A DNA stretch of 64,000 bases from Chrysoporthe austroafricana. Lineage: Eukaryota; Ascomycota; Sordariomycetes; Diaporthales; Cryphonectriaceae. Every line of letters starts with the position of its first letter. Position 1 is the stretch's first letter. The notes below the pieces were generated by a model. That model ran no database searches. It was given only the letters and a program-made list of their open reading frames with translations, and was not told the origin of the DNA. Both the position numbers and the translations under genes were made by a program. The DNA is taken from the NCBI GenBank assembly GCA_001051155.2, contig JYIP02000004.1, positions 5,078,383 to 5,142,382 on the forward strand, read 5' to 3'. Below are positions 1-13,276 of the stretch, piece after piece.

Positions 1-437
1 TGGAAGGCTTATTTTGCGTTAGCTAAGTTCGCGGTCGGTTCCTAGCTGTTTTTGCTTGAATAGTATCTTTTCCATTTAATCAAGTATTCCTTTTGATTCG
101 CTAGTTTTCGATATTTAAAGATTCGTTCTATTTTATATTCTGGTTCGTTACTTTCTATTCGTACTATATTGTCTATTTCGGCTATTTTGAATACGGGTTC
201 AAGAAGCGAAATGTGGAAGACCGGGTGGATTCTTATTCCGTAAGGTAATGCAAGTTCGAAATTGATATCTGAAATTTTCTTTAGGATTTTGAATAGTCCG
301 AGTTTCTTATAATCTAGCGAGTAAAAGGGTCTAGTTATTTTGATATATTCTTTTCGTCGAACGAAGTAGACTTTATCTCCTTCTTGCAGAATTGATCCTT
401 TAATTCTTTTGGAATTGGCATATTTCGTTATTCTTTT

Positions 438-635
438 TTATATAAATTTCAGTTCTTTCTGAAATTCTTTTTGGATTTTCTTAATCCTTTTAATTCGTTT
501 TTCCGCTATTTCTGCATTTATTCCTAATAACTTGTCGTAATAAGCTATCGGGTTATAGCCGTATAATACGTAAAATAGTAATTTCTTTATCGTATTTATA
601 TTTGCGCTATTATATGCAAATTGCGCTAGAAGCAA
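438..635 (-). pseudogene. Integrase C-terminal fragment (copy 1)
   Basis: A short open stretch reads AQFAYNSANINTIKKLLFYV and then YGYNP, which is the end of the Ty3/gypsy integrase core (consensus-like 'FAYNS..H.ST..SPF...YGY.P'). It is followed by a lysine-rich helix. The frame is broken on both sides by RIP-type stops. The corresponding region of copy 2 is near 18735-18930. Confidence 0.8.
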
Positions 636-752
636 TAAGTCAATCCAATTATTTTGTTTGTAATTTACGTAATATTGTAAGTATTATTTAATAATCTAAT
701 TCGTTCGTTCCGTTTGTCCGTCTGTTTATAAATAGAATGCTATAGACATTTT

Positions 753-971
753 TTATTGCATTCCGAATAGCTTTATAAGCAATATCCAGAAATTGAATAC
801 GAATTTTCTGTTTTTATCGGAAATAATTTCTTTAAGCATGCTATAATTGGCTATAACCGTTCTAAAGAATGTATATGCAAGATCTTCTGCTATGCTGCTT
901 TCTTTATACGGGAAGAAATAAGCATATTTGCTTAGTTTGCAAACCATTATTAAAATGCTATTGTATTGCAT
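753..971 (-). pseudogene. Integrase catalytic-core fragment (copy 1)
   Basis: This is the rve integrase core. It shows the 'ILIMVCKLSKYAYFFPYK' strand after the first catalytic Asp and a later 'EIISDKNRKFVFNFW' block, equivalent to 'SDRD.KF.S.FW' with the second Asp. It matches 19056-19271 in copy 2 almost residue for residue. It is disrupted by stops on both sides. Confidence 0.85.
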
Positions 972-3900
972 TTTAGTTAAAAATTCTCGTAAGAAAAGTA
1001 GCTTAGTAATAAAATCCTAGCTAATAGATTGCCAAATTGCTTCCGGAATAGGAAATGGTTAAAGCAGTTTATAAGGCTTATAATATTCAATCTTATTCTT
1101 CTTGTAGCTATTGCATTTTTATAAGATACTTTCAATTCTTTTTCTTAATTTTAAAAAGTTCTAGTATTTCTTAATTCTTTCGTACGTAGCCTTAATTCCT
1201 TGATAGCCGTATGCTAGTATATTATATATATTCCGGATATACTCGTTTTATTTTTCAGGGATTATATTTCCTGGTTTCTTCTTATTATTATTAACTTTAA
1301 TAATTATATCAAATTCTCTAGTTTCGTTTATAAAATTGCTATCTTTATCTTATCGAAAGATATTTTATAATTCTCTTAATTTATTATTTTAGTAATCGGA
1401 TTGTTTGCTAAATACGTCCGCTTTGCCGTTTTCTAATCCTTTGCAATAAACGATCTTTAAATCGAATTATAAAAAGAATTCCGCCTATTTAACTTATTGC
1501 TTATTCAGGACTTTCGTTATTATAAATATGGTTAGGTTCTTATAGTCGGAATGCATTATAATTTAATATTTTGCTCCGATTAAGTAGTATTGCTATTTTT
1601 CGAACGTTTTTACAATTGCTATTAATTCCTTATCGGAAATGCCGTAATTGAGTTCCGAGCTATTTAGTTTTTTCGAAAAATTGCTTATAATCTTAAAGCA
1701 TCCTTAATTATCTCGTTAGCCCAATTATCCTTTTAATGCATAATCTAATATATCGGTTTTGATTTTAAATAGTTTATTTGGATCTGCTTTACAGAATATA
1801 AGTTCTAATATTACTCGTTTCTTAATTTTATCGAATGTTTCCTGTATTTCTTATATCCATTCGAACTTTCGGTCTTTTTTCGTAAGGTCCGTAAGAGGGC
1901 ATGCGATTTTGCTATAATCCCAAATGAACTGTTAGTAGAAATTAGCATAGCTGAAAAATGCTTTAATTTCTTTTATCTTTTCTAATATAAGCCATTTTTT
2001 TACTGTTTGGACTTTATTTTTTTGCATATTAATTTTACTTGGCTTTATCGTATAGCCGAAATAGTTAACTTTTTATTAATAGAAGTAATATTTGCTTAAT
2101 TCGATTAGGAATTTATTATTTTATAAAGTTTAGAATATTTATCGTATATGCTATTTATAGGATTCGAAATCTTTTGAATAAATAAAGATATTATTAAGGT
2201 AAATAATAACGATAGTATTTAAATATTCGCAGAAGATATCGTTAATTATTTCTTAGAAGGATACGGGCGCATTAATTAGTCTAAAAGATAAGATTACGTA
2301 TTCGAAATATCCGTAATGAGTCCTGAATGCTATTTTCCAAATATCGTCTTCCTTAATTCGGATATAATAATATTCTTTTTTGAAATCGAATATAATAAAC
2401 TAATTTGCTCTTATTAATTGGTCTTGCATTTCTCTTATTAAGGGCAAAGGATAGCGGTTCTTAATCGTAATATCGTTAAGCTATTTATAATCCATACAAA
2501 GTTGTAATTTGCTATTCTTTTTGGGTACGAATAGGATTGGATATCCTGCTAGTAATCGTAATTTTCGTATATAGCTTCTTTTCAAGTTTTCGTTAATATA
2601 CTCCTTAAATACCTCGAATTTTGCTTAATCGAATTTGTAAATAAAGTAATTCTTGGATTTTATTCCTTCTTTTAATAGGATTTTATAATCAAAAAGTCCG
2701 TATTCCGGTAAACCGGTATCGAATTTTCCTTGCTATAGTTTTTTGAACTTATAGTATTCTCGTAATACGTTTTTAAATTCTAGTAGCGGTTTTTTTTCGT
2801 TTTCCGTAATCTGGAAAAACAAAAAGTACCGTTAAGCATATTTTTCTTCTATTGCTTTTTTTCTTTATCTGTATATTCTAATTTCTAGCAGCTTTAAGTA
2901 TCTATCGTTTATAGGGCTAAATCTTTTTTCGTAATCTTTTTATGCTTGCTATATTGGAAACTGAATTTCCTTATAATTCTATAATCTATATAATTTCGTA
3001 ACGTTCTATATTGAATTAATCTTTCGCTAATTGTTAATTGCTTGAATTCTTAATCCGTTCCCAATCCGTATTTGTAAGTTCGGGATTCTCGTAACTTTTC
3101 CTTTTGCTTTAGCAAATCCTTTTGCTTTAAAAGTAAATCTGAACTTGTTTGAACGTATGCTATTAATACTATTCTCAGTAATTAGGTTTTTCCCTATTCT
3201 ATTAATTGCAACCCTTTTAATAAGTATAGCTCGTTCTTATAAAATCTAGCCAGTAATCCAATCGATATAAAGATTATATTCTTTAAGCTAAAGTATTCCT
3301 AAAATCAATTCGTATTATGCCGTATCTGTAATATCGAAAGTAGTTTTTGTTATAAAGCCCTAGATCGAAATAAGTAAGTAATTAGTTTCTATATCGATTA
3401 TATTAAAGTTATATATAACCGCTTTTCTTTTTATAATATTAAATTTATAAGGGTTTTTCTTTTGCATTTAAGGAATCTATTCTCTATTAACGATTTCTAG
3501 CAAAATAAAATTTCTTTATGCGCTATTATCCAATAATACGCTATAATATTACCTATTAATATATGCATTCAAAATAATATATTCCTTTTTATTATTTATA
3601 ATAACGTATAGGGACTTTATAGCTCTAATCGGCTGCTATCCCTTTACAAGCAATCCTTTCCTTTTAAATCGCTTTATGCTTATCTTGCCGCTTATTTCGC
3701 TAGCCTTCTTACTTAGCTTTAAGCGTACTGCTTTACTTTCTCGGCTTTTTGCAATCAGTATTATTCTTTGGCTTTGTTTTGCATATATATAAAATATACT
3801 AATATATAGCATTATTCCCATATTATTCTTTCTTGAATATATTTCTATAAACAATTATTAAGTAGTCCAATATAAGCATTGCTATATTCGATATGCAAGA

Positions 3901-4729
3901 CTTTTCTATATTTCCCTTAGGATTCTATAACGAATTAAACTAATTAGTCTTATTCTTTAATTGGGAATTAATTATATTTGACTTTCTTGCTAAAATATAT
4001 CTAATAGTTATAATATATGCAATATATCCAAGCAAGTTTATAATATCGAGAATATAAATAACTAATCCTTTTATCTTCTTAGGGTTTATATCCGTTATTC
4101 TGGAATAAGATGCCTTGAAAAAGTTCCTGTAATATAAGCCCGTAAACCAGGTATTCAATTTTTGTATGCTTGATTATCCAATTGCTATATTTCTATTGCG
4201 GCTGTTTTATATCTCGAATACCGAACTCTTTCGATTCTTTTCCAAACGTAAGGGTTGGCAGGTTATCTGGCTATCGGTCCGGGAATATTATTTCTTCCGT
4301 AACGATATTAAGTATAAATATCGCCGTATCCAAAATGCCGAATTCCTTTTTTGCTATTGCTTCCTATCGCTTATCGAAATATATTTCTAGGAAAAATCGT
4401 TCCCGATCTTCTTCTCTAGCAATTAGTAAATTGCTTAAGCAATCTGAATTGCTATTATTTATAGCTATATTATAGAATAGACCTTTCTTTCTTATAGCGA
4501 ATTGCTATTATCCTTTAAGCTTGCATAAGAATTATTTTAAACTTTCTTTTGCCGAAAAGTGCAATAAGCAATAATCCTAATAGCAAGCTATCCAGCTTAT
4601 ACTGCTATAATCAGAGTCCGTTACTTATTCCGGTAAGGTATTGCTATCCAGCTAATTGGGTTCTTATTACTAAGTAATATTAATTTATCTTTCCGGGACT
4701 AGCTTCCATTCTCATTTCCTTTTTTCCTA

Positions 4730-5640
4730 ATAGCAATTGCAGGCTATATATCCTTTTTTGCCGCAATTATAACAAGTAATTCCCTTGCATTATTCCCGTA
4801 CAAAAGCGTCTAGTTCTATAAATCCGGCATATATTGTGCCTGAATAAGCTATATTATTTCGGTTATTATACTGGAACTTGCATTTCCCAGAATTAGGCTA
4901 GTATTGAAAAATACTATTATAGTTCTTCTATCTTTATCGTTTTCGTTCGTAAAATCGATTATTAATGCGAACGGCCTTATTGATAAACTTACTAAATTTT
5001 TCGGGTCGGTCTTCCTTATAGAATTCGTCCTTAACTTCTTTTTTGAATCTTGCATAATAGGCATTTATAAAGGGCTCGTTTTCATAATCGAGATAAGCAA
5101 TAATTTGTCGGAATTTAGCCGTATAATCCGCTGCTAACCCTATTTGCCGGAATGCCTCTAACTGTCGTACTGCAATGCATTATTCGTCCGGGTTTCCGAA
5201 AATTTTAATAAGGGCTTCCTCGAAATTGGAATAGTACTGGAAGATACGTTTAGTATCCTCGGAACGAAATACGTTATCGTTATCCAGGTAATTGCGGAAA
5301 GTAGGTTCCCATTACTAGAACGCTATTCTTTCAAGTCGATTTCCCGCGAAATCGATTTTATCGTAAATAATCCTGAACTGGGTATTATAGTATTTGAAAT
5401 AGGCCTTAAATTGAATTAAGAAGGCCTGGAAATTCCCGCGAGTACTTTTATAAGGTCCGGGCTTATCAAGCTTAAAAGCCTTGGCCTATTAAAAGGCATT
5501 AAAGCGAAGAACTTCGTTCTTAACTTCTTCGAGCTATTAGTATAGAGCTATATTCTATTCCTGGAATTATTCGTTAGTAAAAATAACCGGATTTCTTTTT
5601 TGAGAAACCTGGTTGCTAGAAAAAAACGGAATCTAAAGCG
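4730..5640 (-). pseudogene. gag remnant with zinc knuckle (copy 1)
   Basis: The minus-strand reading parallels gag of copy 2 (23000-23950). A zinc-knuckle-like CYNCGKKGYIA lies at about 4735-4790, preceded by a helical capsid-type segment containing the fragment at 4849-5064. Many in-frame stops come from C-to-T and G-to-A changes. It is not translatable as a whole. Confidence 0.7.
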
Positions 5641-5706
5641 CTATTATATTTCTAATATTGTCCAAAAGGTATACACTAAACCGTTCTTAAATAAGAGTTG
5701 TTAAAA

Positions 5707-6150
5707 TATTGTAAATGCTGCAGTAATCCTAAGATACGCTATAGGGTTAAAAGGTTTATGCTAATAAGAGCGGTACTAAATATAAGCCTTGGAATCGAAA
5801 TACGATTTACCGAATAATACAATATTTATAAGTCTGAACAACTATTAATAATAAGGTCCAATTGACATTTAGATTGATAATTAAAAAGCTATTGCTAACT
5901 ATCTGGCAAATAACTAATCCTTATATATCCAGCTTTTCAGTACGGGATCGCTAGCTTATTAAGTAAGCTAGTAAGCCCGGCTTACTGGATTACTTGGTAA
6001 TCCGATAATCCTTATCTTATCTATTCCTTAGTTTTGCTTACGTAAGCATTTGTTATATTCCCCGTAAAGGAACTCGAAAGTCTCGGTACGAGTGGGCCAT
6101 TAGGGTTAGCTTTGGTACTGTATTCTAGTCTTGCATATTAGTTCATAACA
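5707..6150 (-). repeat. LTR of copy 1 (upstream LTR)
   Basis: It aligns to the 412-bp LTRs of the downstream element. The first bases, tattgtaaatgctgcag, correspond to TGTTATAAACGCTGCAG, and the end, agttcataaca, corresponds to GGTTTATAACA. At about 444 bp it is longer and more diverged. Its last ~100 bp differ substantially, although a TTAGGGTTAG motif is present near 6105. The partner LTR lies left of the window, so the target duplication cannot be checked. Confidence 0.8.
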
Positions 6151-6180
6151 TTATCGGAATTCTGGAAATATTTGTAAGAA

Positions 6181-7030
6181 GCTATCGGAATAAAATTTGT
6201 TTACTTTATAATTTCGTATTTGCAAACGGACGGGCAATTTGAAATAAAAAACCGAATAATTGAAATAGCAATTTAGCATTTTATTACCGCTTACTTTAAT
6301 ACAAAATAAACCGAAATAATACCGGCATTATAATATAACTTGAATAATGCATATAATTGAATTATAAAATATTTAGCTAGCTAAATGCTATTCGGATTTA
6401 ACCTATTATCGGGCTAGTAAATAAAGGATATAATACTTTTAATAAAGGAAATTTTCTAGGAAAAAGCTTAACTTTTTATCGCTAAAGCGCAAATAGCAGC
6501 CAAATTGCAATATAATAAATATTACTGCCAAATAGTTTTCGAATTAAATAATTAAATATATATTCGCTTAAGCTATAAATACTTATTGCTAAGTAGTTTA
6601 TTACTGAAATTTTTATAATAAAAGATAGGATTTTTCTAAATTATTCGAAAAATAAGAAATTTAGCATATAAATTAAAATTGGCTTTTTATATAAATATTT
6701 ATTTAATAATTTCAATAATACAATTAATGCTTGCAAACCCTTTTAAAATAAACTCTTATAAATATAATCTTATATATTAAGATTTAATAAATATGCTAAA
6801 AGATCCGGATATCGAAAAATATTTAAAAAATTATTAATATTACGAGCTAGAAAGGATAATTAGCTGCTATAAGCGAAAATATAAATATAATTCGCGCAAA
6901 ATTAAATATTTAATAAAATGAATAAATTACTTTAGCTATTATAATATATAAATGCCTTGTAATGCTTTAAATACGGACGAAATAATACGTAATTTCAAAT
7001 AGAAATGCAAAACTATAGCCGAATTATAAA
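6181..7030 (+). pseudogene. Degraded integrase C-terminus plus chromodomain of a second retroelement
   Basis: The plus-strand reading gives CKRTDGQFEIKNRIIEI (the integrase 'TDGQ.E..N..' block) near 6225-6275. Later comes a chromodomain-like stretch, ELERIISCYKRKYKYN then KYLIK.INYFSYYNI.MPCN, near 6845-6965, and then NTDEIIRNF. All blocks contain RIP-type stops. The orientation is opposite to the LTR element that ends at 6150. The simplest reading is that this element was already there and copy 1 inserted into it, with the rest of it lying left of the window. Confidence 0.7.
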
Positions 7031-7440
7031 AAAGAATAAAGCGAAAGCGGCTATTAATAAAAGAAATTCCTAAACCAAAAGATATTATTATAACTGCCTT
7101 ATGAAAACGAAATAAGCTAAAACGCAATTTGCAAATAAAAAATATATTAAAGCAAGCTAGTTTATTTGTTTTAAAAAATTGAAAAAAATTCGTAATATAA
7201 TAAGCGCGTATTAAAATAAAGGTAATTGCTAAATAAAGCAAATAAATTTTTAATAAATGCAAAAGGCTATTATTTCGTAAATTGCTAGTAAATTTACTTT
7301 ATTTTCTTTTTTCTATTAGCGCGCTTATAATTACTATTCTTATCCACTTATTATATTTAATTATATCGCCCCGTTATTATTACTTTTCATTATACTTTTG
7401 AATATTATTTTTGAATATTAAGCTAGTATTATTATTAATT

Positions 7441-8802
7441 TCGCTTTACTCTGCCAAGCTTCCGTAAACTTATAAGGATTATATTAATAAAGCTATTAAT
7501 ATTATTATATTCAAAATGCATTATGCAATTATCAAATCGTATCCTTTTATAAATGCTTCGTTATAAAACCAAAATTAATAAAAAACAGTATATTTAGCTA
7601 TGCTTAATTTCTATATAATATTATACTTTATATTTTAAAAAGAAATTTCCAAAGTTTGCCGAAAAAATAAAACTATATAATATGCTAAATACGTTTATAA
7701 AGCATTGCTTAAAGACTGCCTTTCTTTAAAAGGATATCGGTAAGCTATATATTTATATAGTAATAAAAGCTATTTCCATTATAATACTTATATAACGAAA
7801 AACTATTTAATTAACTTCTTTTGCTATTAAAAAGCTTATATAATAGCCTTTTATCGGGCGTTAATTAATAAGGGTTATACCGATATAATAAACCGAAAGG
7901 TCGAATATAATATTTATATCTTTAATATTGAATTAAGCAATAGCAATATTAATCGGCTATTAACTATTAAAGAAATTTAGAAATTTATTTTATAATATCC
8001 CGTACTATTATAAATTAACCGTTCCAGCCCTATTTACGAAAAATAAAAGCTTTATCCAAATACCTTTATTGGCGCAAATGCTATTATAAGCGAAAATATA
8101 AATAACAAATTAATAAATAACTCTATTAAAAAAGCATTGCTTAAATTTATTTCGAATTTACTTATTATTTACAATTTTATCCTTGCTTTATATACCCTAT
8201 TAATAGCTCGTTATATCTTATTTTCTACTATAATATTAAAAGATAATCGCTTACGAAATAAGTATAATTATTATATTAAAAATAAAATTAAATAAATAAT
8301 ATTAAGCAATTGCAATAACTTTACTAAAAGGGAAATAAATGCTATACGCTATATAGCCAATATAGCTAAAATTATTATAATTTACGAATATAATCGTAAT
8401 ACGGCCCTTATTACTTAGAAGAAAATAGCCAAGAATATTAAGCCAATTTTAGCTAAACTTAAAGCTCCCGAACTTATTACGTTAATCGCTAATTTAAGCT
8501 TATTTGCTATAATAAAGCGAAATTTTATAATGCTAATTAAGCGCTATCGAGTTATAAACGATATTATTAACTTAACTGAAAACGACTTATCAAATATAAC
8601 TAGTTTATTAGCTATATTAAATAGGGCTTCCCGAACTAATATTAATAGCATTTTGCTTTTGCGAATTACGCCTTGCGCTGCCCTTGCTTTATTTATCAAA
8701 TATAACTCTAAATCCAAAGCTATTAAAGCCGAATTCGCAATATACTATTGCATATTAGCCCTTTATATTTCCAAAGAATATATATACTATAATTTTATTT
8801 AA
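7441..8802 (+). pseudogene. RIP-degraded plus-strand coding remnant, unrecognised
   Basis: A nearly continuous plus-strand reading frame with scattered stops ends in a 90-codon open stretch at 8530-8802 (LIKRYRVINDIINLTEND, then RTNINSILLLRITPCAALAL, ending in YYNFI and TAA). The amino-acid composition is heavily skewed to I, N, K and Y by C-to-T and G-to-A change. It looks like one former gene of more than 400 codons. I do not recognise the family. It may be an extra ORF of the retroelement at 6181-7030 or a separate repeated gene. Confidence 0.4.
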
Positions 8803-11800
8803 AGAAGCAATTTCGATATTAATTGTCCTTATATTATTAATAGTTGCGCTATTTATAATAATATTAAATTTAGTATTATCGGAATCTATAATAATTATAT
8901 TTAATATTTGTTGTTTTTTACTATAAGAAAATATATATACGAATTTATTATTTAGTTCCGCAACTTTAATTTTATTATTTTATTTAATTGGTCGAGCTTG
9001 CATTTTATTATAAATTAAATCTTCCGTTTCGAATACGACTTTAAGGCTATTAAGATTATCTTTATAAAAGACAATATAAATTACAATTTTAATATTCCTT
9101 TTCAGAAATAAGCTAATGAAAACAAAAATTATTTCAATACTGCTCGGTTTTTGCAATGCCAAAATCGCATAATAAGCTTTAAATCCTATATTTAAGCGCA
9201 TAAGCTAGTTAAAACCCTATAGCTTAATATTTATAATTATACCGACTTTTGCAATTATATCGAAAAGGAAAAACTATTTGCTATATTCTTTTGCAATTTA
9301 CTGAATTTTAAAATTATTGCTAAAGCCCGGGAAATTACTTTTAATTAGTAAATATATTTATTATTTATTAATATAACCTTATTAATAGCATATAATACTA
9401 TTTTCTTCCAATAATTTATAAATTTAATTACTTATATTAAAAATAAATTACGATATTTATTAAATAATATTTATATACGACTATTGGTTCCGTATACCGA
9501 TATATCCTATTGCGACTCTATTATATATTTATTACTATTATATTCATTTAATATCCCGTTATTTGAAAACTATATATTTTATTAATATTTGCAAGCAGTT
9601 TTAATTTTTAATTATATTTATGCTAAATACTTTGGCAGTAAATACAATTAAATACTACCGAAATATATTTGGATATCGGCTAGCCTTATTATATATAAAT
9701 ATTATATACGTTTATTTACTCTAAATATAACCGATTGCAATAAAAGAATAATTTTAAGTTCTTAATATAAATAAGTTTTCCTTTTAATCCTTAATATAAG
9801 TATATTTATTATTCAAGTCCCCGGTATAAGCATACTTATTTATTAAGACTTTAATACGAATCGACTTTATAAAACGAATATTATTTCTTATATAATTTCT
9901 TTTATTTAATAATGCAATCGTGCTTTTTCTTACTATATAACTTAGAGTTTTATTATATCGTATTACTATTAATTGAAAATATCCTTAATTATAATTTCTT
10001 TTATAAATAAAAGTTATAAAGAGCCGGCAATTAATAATAAAACTTATAGAAATAATAAGTTTATAATAAATTCGCTTAATAAATTTATAATAAATCCTTT
10101 AATAAATATACGGTAAATTTATTAAATAAATGCTATATTTTTATTAAAAGGCTTATATAATGCTTTAATATACTTTTAATATAATTTACTTTTTTAGAAG
10201 AATTATATTTTAAAATATATTTCAATACGTTTATTATTAATATATTTTATATTTCTTGCTATATATTATTTTATATCGGTTTATAAAAGGTTAAAAGTTT
10301 TTTCAAATAATAATCTTGCTATTTATAATAAATACAATTATTAAATTAATATAATCGTTTTAATTCTTATAAAATCGGAATTGCTTTATAATTATATTTT
10401 TAAATTCTTTATTAATATTAACAGGTAATATTGTAAATTCAAATAATTTAAATTAATATATTTGAAGATTTTTAAGTTGCTTATAGCCGAATAATAAATT
10501 TCGAAAACTATTATTATTATTTTTGCTAAAATCTAATAAATCCGGTAATTTATTTGGTTTATTAATTAATTTTAATATTCGGTTAAAAAATTGAAAATAA
10601 TTTTTAATTTAATTAATTTCCTGCTTTTAATATAAATATTTGCCAGATATATTCCTTAATATTAAGAAATGCTAATTTAATAAAGCAATATCCGTTATTA
10701 ATATATTATTTCGTAACCGAAATAGGAAAGTATTTTTTAATAAATTCCGATTGAAATGCTTATATATTAAAAGCTTATTATAATCGGAATATTTTCTTAA
10801 ACTTAATATATATTGCCTTTTCCGATATAAAGCTATTTTAATAAATTATTTTCATTTCAAATTATTATAAGAACTAGTTCAATAGGCTAATAATTAAGAA
10901 AAAAAAAGTCGAGTATTTCTGAAAGATAATAATATAATTATTCAATTTTCCTTTATTTAATCTTTTTTCCTTATAATTTTCTTTTTTGAAAAGCTATAAA
11001 TAATTCGATAAACCCGATTAAAGCATTAATATATTTTTTATTATAAAGTTTATAAAGTTAACCGGGATAGCTATAATAGAATTTTATTTAAAGATATTTC
11101 GATTTTAAGTTCTTATTAAGAAAGAAAAAATATATTTATTTTTTAAAATTAATTATTTTCTTTTATTTTTATCTATTCTTTTTATTATAATTAAAGAATT
11201 TTTAAATTTATTAATAAATTTAAAATTTAAATTTTTAATCGAATATCGTAATAAATAAATATATTTAATTCTATTATTAATATTAATATATTCAAATATA
11301 TAATATTTTCGATTTTCGATAAATTATTATTAAACTAATTTTTCCAATAAATATTCTAAATTATTAAGTCGAAAAGTATTTTCGCTTTTATTTATTTCTA
11401 TAAATACTTATTATTGCTCTTTTTCCGTTATTGTTTCGGCAAGTTTCCGAAATTTTCGATATTTAGAAAAATCTTCTCAAAACGTAATATTCTTTTCTAT
11501 TTATTAAGACAAATTCTTATCAAAATTCGACTTTTTTCCCTTTTAAATCTACTATTTAAATAATAAAAGCTATCCTTACTTAATTATTTATATTTTTGCT
11601 TTTTGCAAAAATATATTAGCTTCCTTAAGATTCTGTTTCGCTTTTTCATATCGATCGGCTAAAAGTTTCTAATTGACAAAAGCATATGCAATTTTGAAAA
11701 AAATCTTAATATCCGATATAACCTAATCTTTTATTTCAAAATTATTTAAAGCTTATATAAACTTATATATTTGAACAAAATATTTAATCTCGATATAATT

Positions 11801-11916
11801 AATAAACCGCAATAATAAAATATTATTGCCAGTAATTATTATAATAAATTGGCAATAAATTATCGATAAATAATTATAATATTTCTTATAAAAGCGCTAT
11901 TTCTATAAAAGCTAAT

Positions 11917-12015
11917 ATCTTATAAGACCGATATTTTATAAAGCCGATACTTTTACAGAAACCGATATCTTATAAGACCGATATTCTTATAAAAACCGTT
12001 ATTTTATAAAGCCGA
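11917..12015. repeat. Two imperfect ~50-bp tandem copies
   Basis: Each copy begins ATCTTATAAGACCGATATT and ends with a ..ACCG.T-like segment. Internal sub-repeats of the form TTTTATAAAGCCGATA also recur. The copies differ by small substitutions and indels. Confidence 0.7.
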
Positions 12016-12509
12016 TAATTGAAACCCGATTATATAGCAAAAGCGTATAAAGCGTATTTATTAATTGATAATAAATAAAGCGTAGTTATTAATTGATAAT
12101 AAACGTATTAAAATATATTATAAAGTATAATTCTTTTAAGAAAGTAAAATTATATTAATAATATATTAAGGCATTATATAAGCCTTTTAATAAAGGTATA
12201 GCATTTACTTAATAAATTCATTGCGTATTTATTAAGGGATTTATTATAAATTTACTAGGCGAATTTATTATAAATTTATTATATTTATAAGTTTTGCTAT
12301 TATATTCGAAATAGCCTATTCGGTACCGAAATTTTTAAGCTTAACTGCAAAACTAATTAAACGCTTAATATAGCTCTTTAGTCGTAATTCTAAGTATTAT
12401 CTCCCCTATAAGGTAATAGCCTTATAGCTTATAAATACTTGCATTTAAAAGACTCTTTAATTGTTTCCTTATTATTAAAGATTGTATTTAGCACCGCGCT
12501 TGCTAGCAT

Positions 12510-12618
12510 AAACCTTTTAATACTGCAAGTATTTTAAGATATTGCGACAGCATTTATAATATATAAACCCTTTGATATTGCAAGTATTTTAGGATATTGC
12601 GGCAGCGTTTATAATAAA
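12510..12618. repeat. Two direct repeats of ~50 bp
   Basis: The segments TACTGCAAGTATTTTAAGAT and TATTGCAAGTATTTTAGGAT are each followed by ATTGCGRCAGCRTTTATAAT. The differences between them are transitions, as expected after RIP of a short duplication or of a low-copy repeat. Confidence 0.7.
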
Positions 12619-12699
12619 AGACTAATTTTGCAACCTTGCTTATACTTTAATAAATGCTATAGCTATGCTATATATTTCAACGCGGATAGCAATTTCCAG

Positions 12700-13276
12700 A
12701 AGGGATGGCCGGCCTCCTTTACAGCTTCTATAGGTAGTACATAACGGGCATTAAAAATGGGGATTTTTTTTCAAAAAAAAAAAATCAATACGATAAACAC
12801 TAAGCTAACAGACCGAAATTTCAACCGCTTGTGCCCCGCCACAGTAATCATGTCTCTACAAGTAAGCACCCACGCATGTCCACGGCAGTAGTGCGGTAAT
12901 CTGCGGGCGGCTGGTTGGTCGCCGGGAGCGGAATGGCTGGCTCGCCTCACCCCGAGCTGACACTTGGCATAAGCAGAACGGGTCACAATGAGTCATTCTG
13001 AGTACGCCGGCGTGGCTGGATCCGCCCAGGGCGCGCTCTCTAGCCGGAGTGGTGTGGATGGTAGAATCACCATAGGCGTATGCATGCATACCCGGTATAT
13101 AAATCGCCATCATCTCGACTCACCCGTCCTCCCCCGGACGCCCTCTCTCCCTCGTTAAGCCATCCCCCTCCGGTTGATGGTTACGCTACGACTAGCCCTC
13201 TGATAGCCTCACCTCCACCTCTCCCCCCGAGGAGACCAAGTCCCAGCCGGCCTCGTCCCAAGAGGCCGCTCACGCC
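12700..13276. promoter_or_regulatory. AT/GC boundary and bZIP-gene promoter region
   Basis: GC content rises sharply here. A T8 run followed by an A12 run lies at about 12765-12784. A TATA-box-like GTATATAAAT sits at about 13097, roughly 180 bp before the bZIP reading frame becomes clearly coding. I see no convincing gene in 12,700-13,190. Confidence 0.4.

Larger units (their letters stand above)
1..6150 (-). mobile_element. RIP-degraded Ty3/gypsy chromovirus, truncated by window edge
   Basis: This minus-strand LTR retrotransposon is the same family as the element at 17077-24406 and aligns with it over nearly its whole length. For example, window position about 69 corresponds to about 18366. 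Its left (3') end lies outside the window and its upstream LTR is 5707-6150. Integrase fragments are seen at 438-635 and 753-971, the RT region near 2140-2280 and gag with a zinc knuckle near 4730-5600. No frame stays open for more than about 110 codons. The catalytic YLDD box has become YLNN (minus strand, about 2190). It is more AT-rich than the downstream copy, so it is probably older or RIPped more often. It is certainly inactive. Confidence 0.9.
8803..12700. other. AT-rich RIP-degraded block without recognisable genes
   Basis: This is extremely AT-rich sequence with TpA-dense runs and no frame longer than about 73 codons. A plus-strand degraded reading continues at about 9030-9760 (fragments EYDFKAIKIIFIKDN, LVPYTDISYCDS and WISASLIIYKYYIRLFTL), probably another dead gene. 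Beyond about 9800 only short, unassignable sequence and local tandem repeats are seen. Base composition switches abruptly at about 12,690-12,720. Confidence 0.7.

Noticed and set aside
6939..7262. 107-codon minus-strand ORF
   Set aside because: It is the reverse of a plus-strand degraded chromodomain region. The hydrophobic composition comes from AT richness.
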